Below are positions 18,613 through 26,027 of a stretch of 38,880 bases of DNA, piece after piece. Numbering within the stretch: the stretch's first letter is position 1; every line of letters begins with the position of its first letter. The notes under the pieces are model-generated. The model made no database searches. It was not told the origin of the DNA and saw nothing but the letters and a program-made list of their open reading frames with translations. The stretch comes from Fredinandcohnia humi (GTDB taxonomy: Bacteria; Bacillota; Bacilli; Bacillales; Bacillaceae_L), in NCBI RefSeq assembly GCF_001439915.1, contig NZ_LMBW01000004.1, positions 4,330-43,209 on the forward strand, read 5' to 3'. The translations under genes were made by a program, and so were the position numbers.

Positions 18613-19632
18613 ATGTTTCAAGCAGGGATTCGATGGATGTTTTTGATTTTGGGTACAGCTATTGGGGCAGGTTATGCATCCGGACGAGAAATATGGCAGT
18701 TTTATGGTGAGCAGAGTGGTTTAGCTATCCTTTTCTTTACATTTATATTTATCATTTGCTGTTATATCATCATGAAAATCAGCTATGAGAAAAAAGCAGA
18801 ACACTTTGTTCCAGTGTTAAAAGAATTAGTAGGGGAGAAGGTTTCACGTGTATATGATGTGATTACAATTTTATATTTATTTTCTACTACAGTTGTGATG
18901 TTAGCTGGTGGCGGGGCTACTTTAGAGTTGTTTAATATTCCGTTTTGGTGGGGGATTATCATTTTTGGCTTTCTCCTTGTTTTAGTCTTTTTATGGAATA
19001 TTAATGGTCTAATCTCAATAAATATGGTGATTATTCCTGTCTTAATTATCTTTTTAGTAACGGTCATATTTATGTTCCTATCATCAAGTGGAAAAGAATT
19101 CACCTTTAATCTTCGTGAACAGAGCAATTGGCCATCTGCCTTTACGTTTACGGCGCTTAATATTTTACCACTGGTTGCTGTGTTAGGCGCGATTGGTAAG
19201 GAGATGAAATCAAAAGGAGAGGCATGGGTTGCAAGTATTGGAAGTGGATTGTTTTTGGGGTTTATTACACTTATTTATAATGAGGCTCTCATTGAAATTG
19301 CACAAGAAATTATGCTGTATGAAATCCCACTGTTTGTGATTTTAAGGAATTTTCCTTATGTAGCTGTGTTTATCATGTCTATCCTTTTATTTGGTGCAAT
19401 ATTCACAACTGCCGCATCGGGGCTATTAGGTTTATCCACACGTTTTAAGGAGAAAATGAAAATGCCATTGTGGATGATTTCCATTCTTTTGATTTTATTG
19501 ATGGCACCATTTACAACTTTCGGTTTTTCAACCCTTGTTTCGATTTTATATCCGTTATACGGAATTGCGAATTTATATTTATTAGCGGTCATTTTGCTTT
19601 ACCCAATTGTAAATCGCTACAATTTAAAATGA
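18613..19632 (+). CDS. YkvI-like membrane transporter
   Basis: A 339-residue polytopic membrane protein with about ten hydrophobic segments. The N-terminus has the motif GTAIGAGYASGREIWQFYG, like the unwound first helix of LeuT-fold transporters, and matches YkvI-type proteins of Bacillus. Such proteins are annotated as transporters but no substrate is established. The ATG start follows a strong G-rich ribosome binding site (GGTGGGGGGA). In B. subtilis this interval between yyaC and yyzM carries yyaD, a SpoIIM-like protein, so here a different membrane protein occupies the slot. It reads into yyzM with a gap of about 46 bases. Confidence 0.75.
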   Translation: MFQAGIRWMFLILGTAIGAGYASGREIWQFYGEQSGLAILFFTFIFIICCYIIMKISYEKKAEHFVPVLKELVGEKVSRVYDVITILYLFSTTVVMLAGGGATLELFNIPFWWGIIIFGFLLVLVFLWNINGLISINMVIIPVLIIFLVTVIFMFLSSSGKEFTFNLREQSNWPSAFTFTALNILPLVAVLGAIGKEMKSKGEAWVASIGSGLFLGFITLIYNEALIEIAQEIMLYEIPLFVILRNFPYVAVFIMSILLFGAIFTTAASGLLGLSTRFKEKMKMPLWMISILLILLMAPFTTFGFSTLVSILYPLYGIANLYLLAVILLYPIVNRYNLK

Positions 19633-19678
19633 TTTCCTGTTACAATACAACATATCAATTAATAAAAGGGTGAATGTC

Positions 19679-19876
19679 ATGGTTGATAAAGATTACGGAA
19701 TACATGATATTGTAGAAATGAAAAAACCTCATCCATGCGGAACAAATAAATGGAAAATCATTCGACTAGGGATGGATATTCGGATTAAATGTGAGGGGTG
19801 TGCACATAGTGTACTTATTCCACGAAAAGAATTCGGACGAAAATTAAAAAAGATTTTAGTAAAGCATGAGGAATGA
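19679..19876 (+). CDS. yyzM: DUF951 family small protein YyzM
   Basis: A 65-residue protein with the DUF951 pattern: IHDIVEMKKPHPCGTNKWKI, then RLGMDIRIKCEGCAHSVLIPR. Three cysteines and one histidine in the motifs HPCG and CEGC suggest a small metal-binding or SH3-like fold; some DUF951 proteins are called DNA-binding, but the function is not established. The ATG at 19679 has AAGGGTGA just upstream; a GTG three codons earlier overlaps that site. It is the likely counterpart of B. subtilis yyzM, which lies in the same neighbourhood between yyaD and yyaE. Confidence 0.8.
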   Translation: MVDKDYGIHDIVEMKKPHPCGTNKWKIIRLGMDIRIKCEGCAHSVLIPRKEFGRKLKKILVKHEE

Positions 19877-19998
19877 GTCTCGTGCTTTTTTTATGGATAA
19901 AAGTTCCTTGTCGGGATGAATCTTTTTTATAGAATTTTCGAAAAGGTACTTTATAATAGAGGATATGATAGTTGGAACTATGTGGGGAGATGAGAGGA

Positions 19999-22017
19999 TT
20001 GACCACATTTAAATCTGCATGTCCATTAAATTGTTGGGACAGCTGTGGTTTTGTCGTTGAAGTAGAGGACGGGAAAATTGTTAAAATTGATGGTGATAAA
20101 GACCATCCCATTACGAAGGGAAAAATTTGCGGTAGAGGTCGTATGTTGGAAGCAAGAACCAACTCTGATGAACGGGTTCTTTACCCTTTGAAAAAAATAG
20201 ATGGAGAGTTTCAGAGAATTACGTGGGAACAGGCTTTAACAGAAATTTCGGGGAGACTTGCAGATGTGAAACAGAAATATGGTTCCACTGCAGTGTTGCA
20301 CAGTTATGACTATGCAAATGGGGGACTTTTAACGAAGATTCCGGGCCGTTTTTTTAATTGCTTTGGTGGTGTGACTGAATTAATTGGCAGCATATGTTGG
20401 GGTTCAGGAATTGAAGCACAAAATTGGGATTTTGGAAATTCAGCCAGCCATGCTCCTGAAGATATATACAATAGTAAAAATGTGATTATTTGGGGAAGAA
20501 ATGTGACCCGCACGAATATGCATCTTTTTGGTTATTTACAGGAAGTGAAAAAGAAGGGTGTCAATCTAATTGTCATTGATCCCATCTATAATGGTACGGC
20601 TAAAATTGCAAATTCTTATATCCCTATTACCCCAGGAATGGATGGGTTTTTAGCGATTGGAATTATGAAGGAATTGCTTCGCTTAGGATTACAGGATCAA
20701 CATTTTATTTCAACATATACCGTTGGTTTTGGTGACTTAGCGGATGTCCTACAATCCATTACAATGGAACAAATTGAGAAAGTAACAAATGTTCCACGTG
20801 AAACAATTACAAATTTAGCCCGCGTTTATAGTGATGGTCCAACAGCCACTTATATGGGATTAGGGATGCAGCGTTATGCTAATGGGGGGAATACAATTCG
20901 TTTAATTGATGCCCTTGTTGCCATTAGTGGGAATGTTGGGGTTCCTGGTGGTGGTGCTAATTTTGGAAATACACAGGTTGGCCAGAGCTTTGACAGTGCA
21001 GCATTGACACTTCCTGAGAGGAAGAAAGAATCTAGAGCATTTGTAATGACTGAACAAGCAGAAAAAATCTTAACTGCTTCAGAGCCGCCAATAAAAATGA
21101 TTATGGTATCATGTGGGAATCCATTAACACAGGTACCAAATACGGCTCTTGTGCAAGAAGCATTTCAGTCAGTAGACACAGTAGTTGTACTAGAACAGTT
21201 TATGACTGATACAGCAAGATTAGCGGATTATGTGCTTCCATCGGCGACTGTATTTGAAGAAGAAGATATTTACTATTCCTCCATGTATCATCACTTTGTC
21301 AACTATGGACCCAAGCTAGTCGAATCTCGTGGTGAGGCAAAATCAGATGTATGGATTTGGATAGAATTAGCGAAAAGGCTAGGTTTTGGTGAAGACTTTG
21401 ACTATACGAGGGAAGAATTTATAAAAATGGGGTTAGGTTCATTAAAGGAAAAAGGGATTACTTTTGAATTAATTAAAGAGAAAAGTCATGTTCCACTTCC
21501 AGTACAGCTTGTTCCTTGGCATGATTTTCATTTTAAAACCCCGTCTGGAAAATATGAATTTACTTCATCACTAGGGGAGATAAAAGGATATGATGGGAAA
21601 TTGAAAATTTCATATCCTAGTGAATCCATTTATTCAGACCAGGATTTGGCAAAAAGGTATCCGTACTCATTATTAACGATTCATCCTTTACGCTCGAATC
21701 ATTCACAAAATTATCATTTGATCGAAGGGTTGCAGTCGGTAAAAGTTGAAATTTCGAAGGATATTGCAGAGCAAAAAGGTTTTAAGCCAAACGATAAAGT
21801 GAGGGTGTTTAATGATCGTGGTGAAATTACAGGGAAGGTCCAGATTTTAAAGGATTCAGCCTCGCATATTGTTTGTATTGATGAAGGACAATGGCATATT
21901 TTTGGAGGCAGTGTGAATCAACTTACTTCCCATCAGGTTTCCGACAATGGACTTGGGAGTACGTTATATGATTGCCTTGTTGGTGTTGAGAAGGTAAAAG
22001 AAAAGGATATTTGGTAA
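19999..22017 (+). CDS. yyaE: Molybdopterin-dependent oxidoreductase YyaE
   Basis: Molybdenum bis-MGD oxidoreductase of the DMSO reductase superfamily, about 672 residues, cytoplasmic (no Tat signal). A 4Fe-4S motif near the N-terminus has cysteines in the pattern C-x3-C-x3-C-x27-C, followed by GKICGRGR. SICWGSGIEAQ near 130 has a cysteine in the region where a molybdenum ligand may lie. The C-terminal half has the molydopterin dinucleotide-binding fold (HPLRSNHSQNY, NDKVRVFNDRGEITGKV). No electron-transfer subunits are adjacent, so the substrate is unknown. The start is uncertain: TTG 19999 suits GGGGAG nine bases upstream, while ATG 19990 and TTG 19972 are in frame. A parS lies inside the gene. 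Its place just before ychF agrees with B. subtilis yyaE-yyaF. Confidence 0.85.
   Translation: MTTFKSACPLNCWDSCGFVVEVEDGKIVKIDGDKDHPITKGKICGRGRMLEARTNSDERVLYPLKKIDGEFQRITWEQALTEISGRLADVKQKYGSTAVLHSYDYANGGLLTKIPGRFFNCFGGVTELIGSICWGSGIEAQNWDFGNSASHAPEDIYNSKNVIIWGRNVTRTNMHLFGYLQEVKKKGVNLIVIDPIYNGTAKIANSYIPITPGMDGFLAIGIMKELLRLGLQDQHFISTYTVGFGDLADVLQSITMEQIEKVTNVPRETITNLARVYSDGPTATYMGLGMQRYANGGNTIRLIDALVAISGNVGVPGGGANFGNTQVGQSFDSAALTLPERKKESRAFVMTEQAEKILTASEPPIKMIMVSCGNPLTQVPNTALVQEAFQSVDTVVVLEQFMTDTARLADYVLPSATVFEEEDIYYSSMYHHFVNYGPKLVESRGEAKSDVWIWIELAKRLGFGEDFDYTREEFIKMGLGSLKEKGITFELIKEKSHVPLPVQLVPWHDFHFKTPSGKYEFTSSLGEIKGYDGKLKISYPSESIYSDQDLAKRYPYSLLTIHPLRSNHSQNYHLIEGLQSVKVEISKDIAEQKGFKPNDKVRVFNDRGEITGKVQILKDSASHIVCIDEGQWHIFGGSVNQLTSHQVSDNGLGSTLYDCLVGVEKVKEKDIW
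20790..20805. promoter_or_regulatory. parS site inside yyaE
   Basis: TGTTCCACGTGAAACA, the same variant as the spo0J-internal site, in the coding sequence of yyaE (again translated as NVPRET). Confidence 0.93.
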
Positions 22018-22029
22018 GCTTACTTAAAA

Positions 22030-22057
22030 CCGTTTCTTGCCGAACGGCTTGTATTTT
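22030..22057 (+). terminator. Possible weak terminator after yyaE
   Basis: CCGTT and AACGG arms around an eight-base loop, with ATTTTTG a few bases later. The stem is short. Confidence 0.4.
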
Positions 22058-22121
22058 TGATAAGGAATATCTATAATTGTTGAAGGCTAGTATGTTTCGG
22101 ATAAGAGGAGTGGAATAATCA

Positions 22122-23222
22122 ATGGCGTTAACAGCAGGAATCGTTGGTCTTCCAAACGTTGGAAAATCAACTCTTTTTAATGCAATTACACAAGCAGGCG
22201 CAGAATCAGCGAACTATCCATTCTGTACGATTGACCCCAATGTGGGGATTGTTGAAGTGCCGGATGAGCGTTTAAATAAATTAACAGAATTAGTACAACC
22301 AAAAAAGACTGTCCCAACAACCTTTGAATTTACGGATATTGCGGGAATTGTAAAAGGTGCAAGTAAAGGGGAAGGGCTTGGTAATAAGTTCTTATCGCAT
22401 ATCCGCCAAGTGGATGCGATTTGTCATGTTGTACGCTGTTTTGCAGACGACAATATTACTCACGTATCCGGTAAGGTAGACCCAATTGCGGATATTGAGA
22501 CAATCAATTTAGAATTGATTTTGGCAGACCTTGAATCAGTAGATAAGCGTATTGACCGTGTTGGAAAGCTTGCTAAGCAAAAGGATAAGGATGCTGTTGC
22601 AGAGCATGAAGTGCTAGTGATGTTAAAAGAAGCATTTGAAAATGAACAGCCTGCTCGGGCAGTTGAATTTACAGATGAACAAATGAAATATGTAAAGGGA
22701 ATGCACTTACTAACTAGTAAGCAACTTTTATACGTTGCCAATGTTGGTGAAGATGATGTAGCAGATCCTTCTTCAAATGAGTATGTTCAATTAGTTCGTG
22801 AGTTTGCCGGGAAGGACAATGCTGAAGTCATTGTGATTTGTGCGAAGATTGAGTCTGAAATTGTGGAGCTTGAAGGGGAAGAAAAGGAGATGTTCCTTGA
22901 AGAGCTTGGAATTGAAGAGTCTGGACTCGACCAATTAATTCGTACTGCGTATCATTTATTAGGTCTAGCTACTTATTTTACTGCAGGTGTACAAGAGGTA
23001 AGGGCGTGGACGTTTAGAAAAGGAATGAAAGCACCACAGTGTGCAGGGATCATCCACACTGATTTTGAAAGAGGGTTTATTCGCGCGGAAACAGTATCGT
23101 ATCAAGATTTACTTGCGGGTGGCTCTATGAATGCTGCTCGTGAGGCTGGTAAGGTACGTCTTGAAGGAAAAGAGTATGTTGTTCAAGATGGGGATGTAAT
23201 CCATTTCCGCTTTAATGTATAA
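22122..23222 (+). CDS. ychF: Redox-regulated ATPase/GTPase YchF (Obg-like, YyaF)
   Basis: Universally conserved Obg-family P-loop protein, 366 residues, that binds ribosomes and hydrolyses ATP as well as GTP. G1 is GLPNVGKSTLF at 9-19, the G2/G3 region has DIAGIVKGASKGEGLGNKFL near 73-92, and the altered G4 motif NVGE near 206 explains the relaxed nucleotide choice. The C-terminal TGS domain is present (TAYHLLGLATYFTAG, then VRAWTFRKGMKAPQCAG). The ATG start follows GAGGAGTGG. It is followed by a hairpin terminator and the family-1 copy B, separating it from the rpsF operon. Confidence 0.97.
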   Translation: MALTAGIVGLPNVGKSTLFNAITQAGAESANYPFCTIDPNVGIVEVPDERLNKLTELVQPKKTVPTTFEFTDIAGIVKGASKGEGLGNKFLSHIRQVDAICHVVRCFADDNITHVSGKVDPIADIETINLELILADLESVDKRIDRVGKLAKQKDKDAVAEHEVLVMLKEAFENEQPARAVEFTDEQMKYVKGMHLLTSKQLLYVANVGEDDVADPSSNEYVQLVREFAGKDNAEVIVICAKIESEIVELEGEEKEMFLEELGIEESGLDQLIRTAYHLLGLATYFTAGVQEVRAWTFRKGMKAPQCAGIIHTDFERGFIRAETVSYQDLLAGGSMNAAREAGKVRLEGKEYVVQDGDVIHFRFNV

Positions 23223-23242
23223 GCTTTTTGCATGGAATGTAG

Positions 23243-23272
23243 CCACAGGACGAGTTTTCGTTTTGTGGTTTT
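23243..23272 (+). terminator. Terminator after ychF
   Basis: CCACAGGACG pairs with CGTTTTGTGG (ten pairs counting two G-T), six-base loop, followed by TTTTC. Confidence 0.7.
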
Positions 23273-23281
23273 CTATTTAAT

Positions 23282-23426
23282 CAAATACGCCTTGGCGTAT
23301 TTGCACCCGATTTTTTTAGGCCTACACGAGGTGGGTCACAAAGACGTTGCCACAGGAAGTGGCGTTCTTAGTGTTTGATCTTATGCTCGAAAAGATTCCT
23401 TTGAAAAATCGTGGCATCCGCCGGGG
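23282..23426 (-). repeat. Family-1 structured repeat, copy B
   Basis: Minus-strand copy, nearly complete: GGCGGATGCCACGATTTTTC, CAAACACTAAGAAC, GCCACTTCCTGTGGC, GTCTTTGTGACCCACC, and tail palindrome CAAATACGCC/GGCGTATTTG. The head differs: TAACTTTATTCAGTTG is separated from the core by about 70 bases that include GGGGACAGTTATAGG and a second TTATTCAGT. Confidence 0.9.
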
Positions 23427-23512
23427 TTTGAAATCCATACTGAATAAGATACCTATAACTGTCCCCATTTAAAAGAAGTAGAGAATCTCAACTGAATAAA
23501 GTTAAACAGTTC

Positions 23513-23541
23513 TTGCTTGAAAATTATTAATGTGGTATAAT
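23513..23541 (+). promoter_or_regulatory. Sigma-A promoter of rpsF-ssbA-rpsR
   Basis: TTGCTT at 23513-23518 and TATAAT at 23536-23541 with a 17-base spacer, and TG one base before the -10 (extended -10). Confidence 0.85.
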
Positions 23542-23568
23542 TTTTTTCTGTGAGTAATTGTAATAATT

Positions 23569-23616
23569 GCTCCTTGCCCTTTTTAGGTAAAGGGCCGTTA
23601 GTCCAAAAGGAGGTGT
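23569..23616 (+). promoter_or_regulatory. Structured rpsF leader, possible S6:S18 autoregulatory site
   Basis: GCCCTTT and AAAGGGC form a hairpin at about 23577-23596 followed by CGTTAG; outer bases CTCCTT (23571-23576) can pair with AAGGAG of the rpsF ribosome binding site. This resembles the known S6:S18 leader motif, in which the protein complex represses its own operon. The fold was drawn by eye. Confidence 0.55.
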
Positions 23617-23622
23617 AACGTG

Positions 23623-23910
23623 ATGAGAAAATACGAAGTTATGTATATCATCCGTCCAAACATTGAAGATGAAGCGAAAAAAGCTTTAGTTGAGCGTTTT
23701 AATGGCGTTTTAACTGACAATGGTGCGGAGATTACAAACGTAAAAGAATGGGGTAAGCGCCGTTTAGCTTATGAAATCAACGATTTCCGCGATGGTTATT
23801 ACATGATTCTTAACGTAATGTCTAATGCTGAAGCTATTAACGAATTCGATCGTTTAGCAAAAATCAGTGAAGACATTATCCGTCATATCATTGTTAAAGA
23901 AGAAGATTAA
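23623..23910 (+). CDS. rpsF: Ribosomal protein S6 (bS6)
   Basis: Small-subunit protein that binds 16S rRNA together with S18, encoded two genes on. It has 95 residues from the ATG at 23623 ([20 protein letters not shown]), which has AAGGAGGTG seven bases upstream; an in-frame GTG one codon earlier is less likely because the family starts [24 protein letters not shown] is the S6 signature and the tail is acidic (VKEED). It is first in the rpsF-ssbA-rpsR operon, conserved in Firmicutes, and its leader suggests control by the S6:S18 complex. Confidence 0.97.
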   Translation: MRKYEVMYIIRPNIEDEAKKALVERFNGVLTDNGAEITNVKEWGKRRLAYEINDFRDGYYMILNVMSNAEAINEFDRLAKISEDIIRHIIVKEED

Positions 23911-23962
23911 TTTTTTTAGAGTATAGACTCTGTTTCAATATCCTGTTAAGGAGATGGTTCTG

Positions 23963-24529
23963 ATGATGAATCGTGTAGTTCTCGTGGGGAGACTTACGAA
24001 GGATCCTGAATTACGATATACCCCAAGTGGAGTTGCGGTTGCAACCTTTACACTTGCAGTGAATCGAACATTTACGAATCAGTCAGGTGAGCGTGAAGCT
24101 GACTTCATTAATTGCGTGATTTGGCGCCGACCCGCTGAAAATGTCGCTAATTTCTTGAAAAAGGGAAGCTTAGCTGGCGTTGATGGTCGTGTTCAAACAA
24201 GAAATTATGAAGGCCAAGATGGAAAACGCGTATATGTTACTGAGGTTGTGGCAGAAAGTGTTCAATTCCTTGAACCTAGAAATGCAAATGACCAACAGCG
24301 CAGCGGTGGAGGTAACTTTGGTGGCAACAATGGCGGAAGCTATGGTGGAAATCAAGGTGGCTATGGTGGTAACCAGGGTGGAAACCAAGGCGGTGGCCAA
24401 GGTGGATACTCTCCATTTGGACAGAGTCAGAACCCAAATCAAAACCAAGGAACTACAAGAGTAGACCAAGATCCATTTGCAAATGATGGACAACCTATCG
24501 ATATTTCAGATGATGATCTTCCATTCTAA
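23963..24529 (+). CDS. ssbA: Single-stranded DNA-binding protein SsbA
   Basis: Essential SSB, 188 residues from the ATG at 23963 (AAGGAG nine bases upstream; the ATG immediately after is also possible). The OB fold covers residues 1-107 ([39 protein letters not shown]). The linker of about 108-165 is very rich in G, N and Q with repeated GGNQGG and YGGN units, also visible as repeats in the DNA. The C-terminal tip DISDDDLPF is the docking peptide for PriA, RecO, RecG and others. It lies between the S6 and S18 genes as in all Bacillus. Confidence 0.97.
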   Translation: MMNRVVLVGRLTKDPELRYTPSGVAVATFTLAVNRTFTNQSGEREADFINCVIWRRPAENVANFLKKGSLAGVDGRVQTRNYEGQDGKRVYVTEVVAESVQFLEPRNANDQQRSGGGNFGGNNGGSYGGNQGGYGGNQGGNQGGGQGGYSPFGQSQNPNQNQGTTRVDQDPFANDGQPIDISDDDLPF

Positions 24530-24578
24530 CTTGTAAGTCAATCGTATATATTTAAATTCGAAAAGGAGGGAAAATTAA

Positions 24579-24818
<240 letters not shown>

Positions 24819-24823
24819 TAAAG

Positions 24824-24857
24824 AAAAGCGATGACCAATTGCGGTCATCGCTTTTTT
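24824..24857. terminator. Terminator after rpsR
   Basis: AAAAGCGATGACC and GGTCATCGCTTTTTT arms, six-base loop, T-runs on both strands. It stands between convergent rpsR and thiT and may serve both. Confidence 0.9.
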
Positions 24858-24900
24858 ATCTTCATTTTTGCTATAGGAACCACTAGAACCGTCCCTTTGG

Positions 24901-25470
24901 TTACACGCTTTGCTTCAATACAAAAAATCGTGGTGAAGAAAGGATAAGTAAGGTCATGATGATGGAACAGAAGATGAATGCACCAAGTAGGGTGATGACG
25001 TTTACTGTCAGGGAGAACCATACGGCATCAAATCCTTTTAGTTGTTCTGCAAAGAAGACAAAGCCGGATACGAAATGCCAGAAGTAACGAGCTAGACTTC
25101 CTACAAAAATTGCAGAAATAATCAATACTAATGATTTCCCTTTATTCCCTTCACTTAAGCTTTTCTGGACGCTATTTTTAAATAATCCTGCACATCCTAT
25201 GAACGAAAAGGCCAGGAAATAATCAATGGCTCCTTGAACAGGGTGGATGATCCACGGATCAAAAATCACCTGTAAGAGCCCCCATAAGAATCCAGAAAGA
25301 AATCCAATTTTAAAGCCCCATCTAAGTGCGACAATAAACACGGGAATCATAGCGAATGATATGGAGATAGAAGGTCCAAATTTAATCGACGGCACAAACA
25401 TGTCCAAAGCAAGCGCCAATACAGCAAAAATAGCAGCTTCAATCATTGCCTGTAATCTTGTATTTCTCAT
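24901..25470 (-). CDS. thiT: Thiamine ECF transporter substrate-binding component ThiT
   Basis: Integral membrane S-component that binds thiamine and works with the shared EcfA-EcfA'-EcfT module encoded elsewhere. It has 189 residues and about six hydrophobic segments. The family motif ARYFWHFVSGFVFF (near 127-140), which supplies aromatic and histidine ligands, and QGAIDYFLAF near 79-88 match ThiT (YuaJ). A TPP riboswitch upstream confirms the thiamine role independently. It is transcribed toward the origin-derived fork and is inserted between rpsR and yybS; in B. subtilis thiT (yuaJ) lies elsewhere. Ribosome binding site: AAGGGGG, eight bases before the ATG. Confidence 0.93.
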   Translation of the reverse strand: MRNTRLQAMIEAAIFAVLALALDMFVPSIKFGPSISISFAMIPVFIVALRWGFKIGFLSGFLWGLLQVIFDPWIIHPVQGAIDYFLAFSFIGCAGLFKNSVQKSLSEGNKGKSLVLIISAIFVGSLARYFWHFVSGFVFFAEQLKGFDAVWFSLTVNVITLLGAFIFCSIIMTLLILSSPRFFVLKQSV

Positions 25471-25478
25471 AAAAAAAT

Positions 25479-25545
25479 CCCCCTTGAAGTATGTTTAAAC
25501 TAACGTACCCCAAGGAGAACAACTTTAATAAAAGTATTTGTTCTC
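25479..25545 (-). promoter_or_regulatory. Expression platform of the thiT riboswitch (translational)
   Basis: Two mutually exclusive hairpins on the minus strand. One pairs TCTCCTTG (25511-25518) with CAAGGGGG (25479-25486), the thiT ribosome binding site. The other pairs GAGAACAA (25538-25545) with TTGTTCTC (25515-25522), freeing the site. No T-run follows either, so control of translation rather than termination is inferred. Confidence 0.6.
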
Positions 25546-25552
25546 AAAATAA

Positions 25553-25640
25553 CTCCACATTCCTACGTTAGAATTAACTAACAGGTTCGAAGGGTCTGAA
25601 CTTTTACGTTCACTCTCAGCAAAATTGCTCCCCTTGTGGT
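25553..25640 (-). ncRNA. TPP riboswitch aptamer (THI element)
   Basis: On the minus strand: P1 CCACA (25635-25639) with TGTGG (25555-25559); GGGGAGC; the thi-box CTGAGAG (25612-25618); ACCCTTCGAACCTG; TAACGTAGGAA. These are the conserved blocks of the thiamine pyrophosphate aptamer in the right order and spacing. It lies in the leader of thiT. Confidence 0.95.
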
Positions 25641-25665
25641 TACGTTTCCTTATATAACTACTATC

Positions 25666-25694
25666 ATAATAGAAAATAGGGAAAAGTAAAACAA
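25666..25694 (-). promoter_or_regulatory. Probable sigma-A promoter of thiT
   Basis: On the minus strand TTGTTT (25689-25694), 17-base spacer, TATTAT (25666-25671), about 25 bases before the aptamer starts. Confidence 0.55.
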
Positions 25695-25844
25695 AAAGTT
25701 TCGACACAGAAGAACTTCAACTAAATACTGACATGTTCTGTTTCAAACGTCGAGGTTACACCTTCTCTGGAAGTCTAAAGGTTGAAGACTTTCTAGTAAA
25801 TCATTAAAATAGAAAGTGATTGTAAAAAAAGGCCCATGTTTTTT

Positions 25845-26006
25845 CTTGTCTAGTTTCAGGCGCCATCGGCTCTATGGTCTAGCCAATCGCTTCGGAAGGT
25901 TGGGCTCGTCTTATGCTTGTCGCCTCTGCCAGGAAGGCAAGGATTCCAGCGTTAGGCACAGGACGTGCCTGCTCTTAGCTGGAATTGGGGCGCCTTGCAC
26001 TTTTCT
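25845..26006 (+). repeat. Family-2 repeat, long copy
   Basis: Begins CTTGTCTAGTTTCAGGCGCC and ends GGCGCCTTGCACTTTTCT. Internal structure: ATTCCAGC/GCTGGAAT enclosing AGGCAC/GTGCCT, and TGCC/GGCA. It is markedly richer in G/C than its surroundings. Other copies are at 7090-7209 and 29537-29589. Similar sequences starting TTGTCTAGCTCCAGCGCC are, from memory, common between genes in Bacillaceae; I know of no assigned function. Confidence 0.8.
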
Positions 26007-26027
26007 AATAAAAGTTGAGGTGAAAAG

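Larger units (their letters stand above)
23223..23622. other. ychF-rpsF intergenic region
   Basis: No gene is seen in 400 bases. It holds the ychF terminator (23243-23272), the family-1 copy B (23282-23426) with an interrupted head reaching 23506, the rpsF promoter (23513-23541) and a structured rpsF leader. Confidence 0.85.
25471..26027. other. thiT-yybS divergent intergenic region
   Basis: No gene is seen in 557 bases. From left to right: the thiT translation-control hairpins (25479-25545), the TPP aptamer (25553-25640), the thiT promoter (25666-25694), about 150 bases without a recognised signal, and a long family-2 repeat copy (25845-26006) that ends 20 bases before yybS. An open frame across the repeat is not a gene. 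Confidence 0.8.

Noticed and set aside
18842-18857. GTTTCACGTGTATATG, resembling parS
   Set aside because: Only the left half and centre match; several mismatches in the right half.
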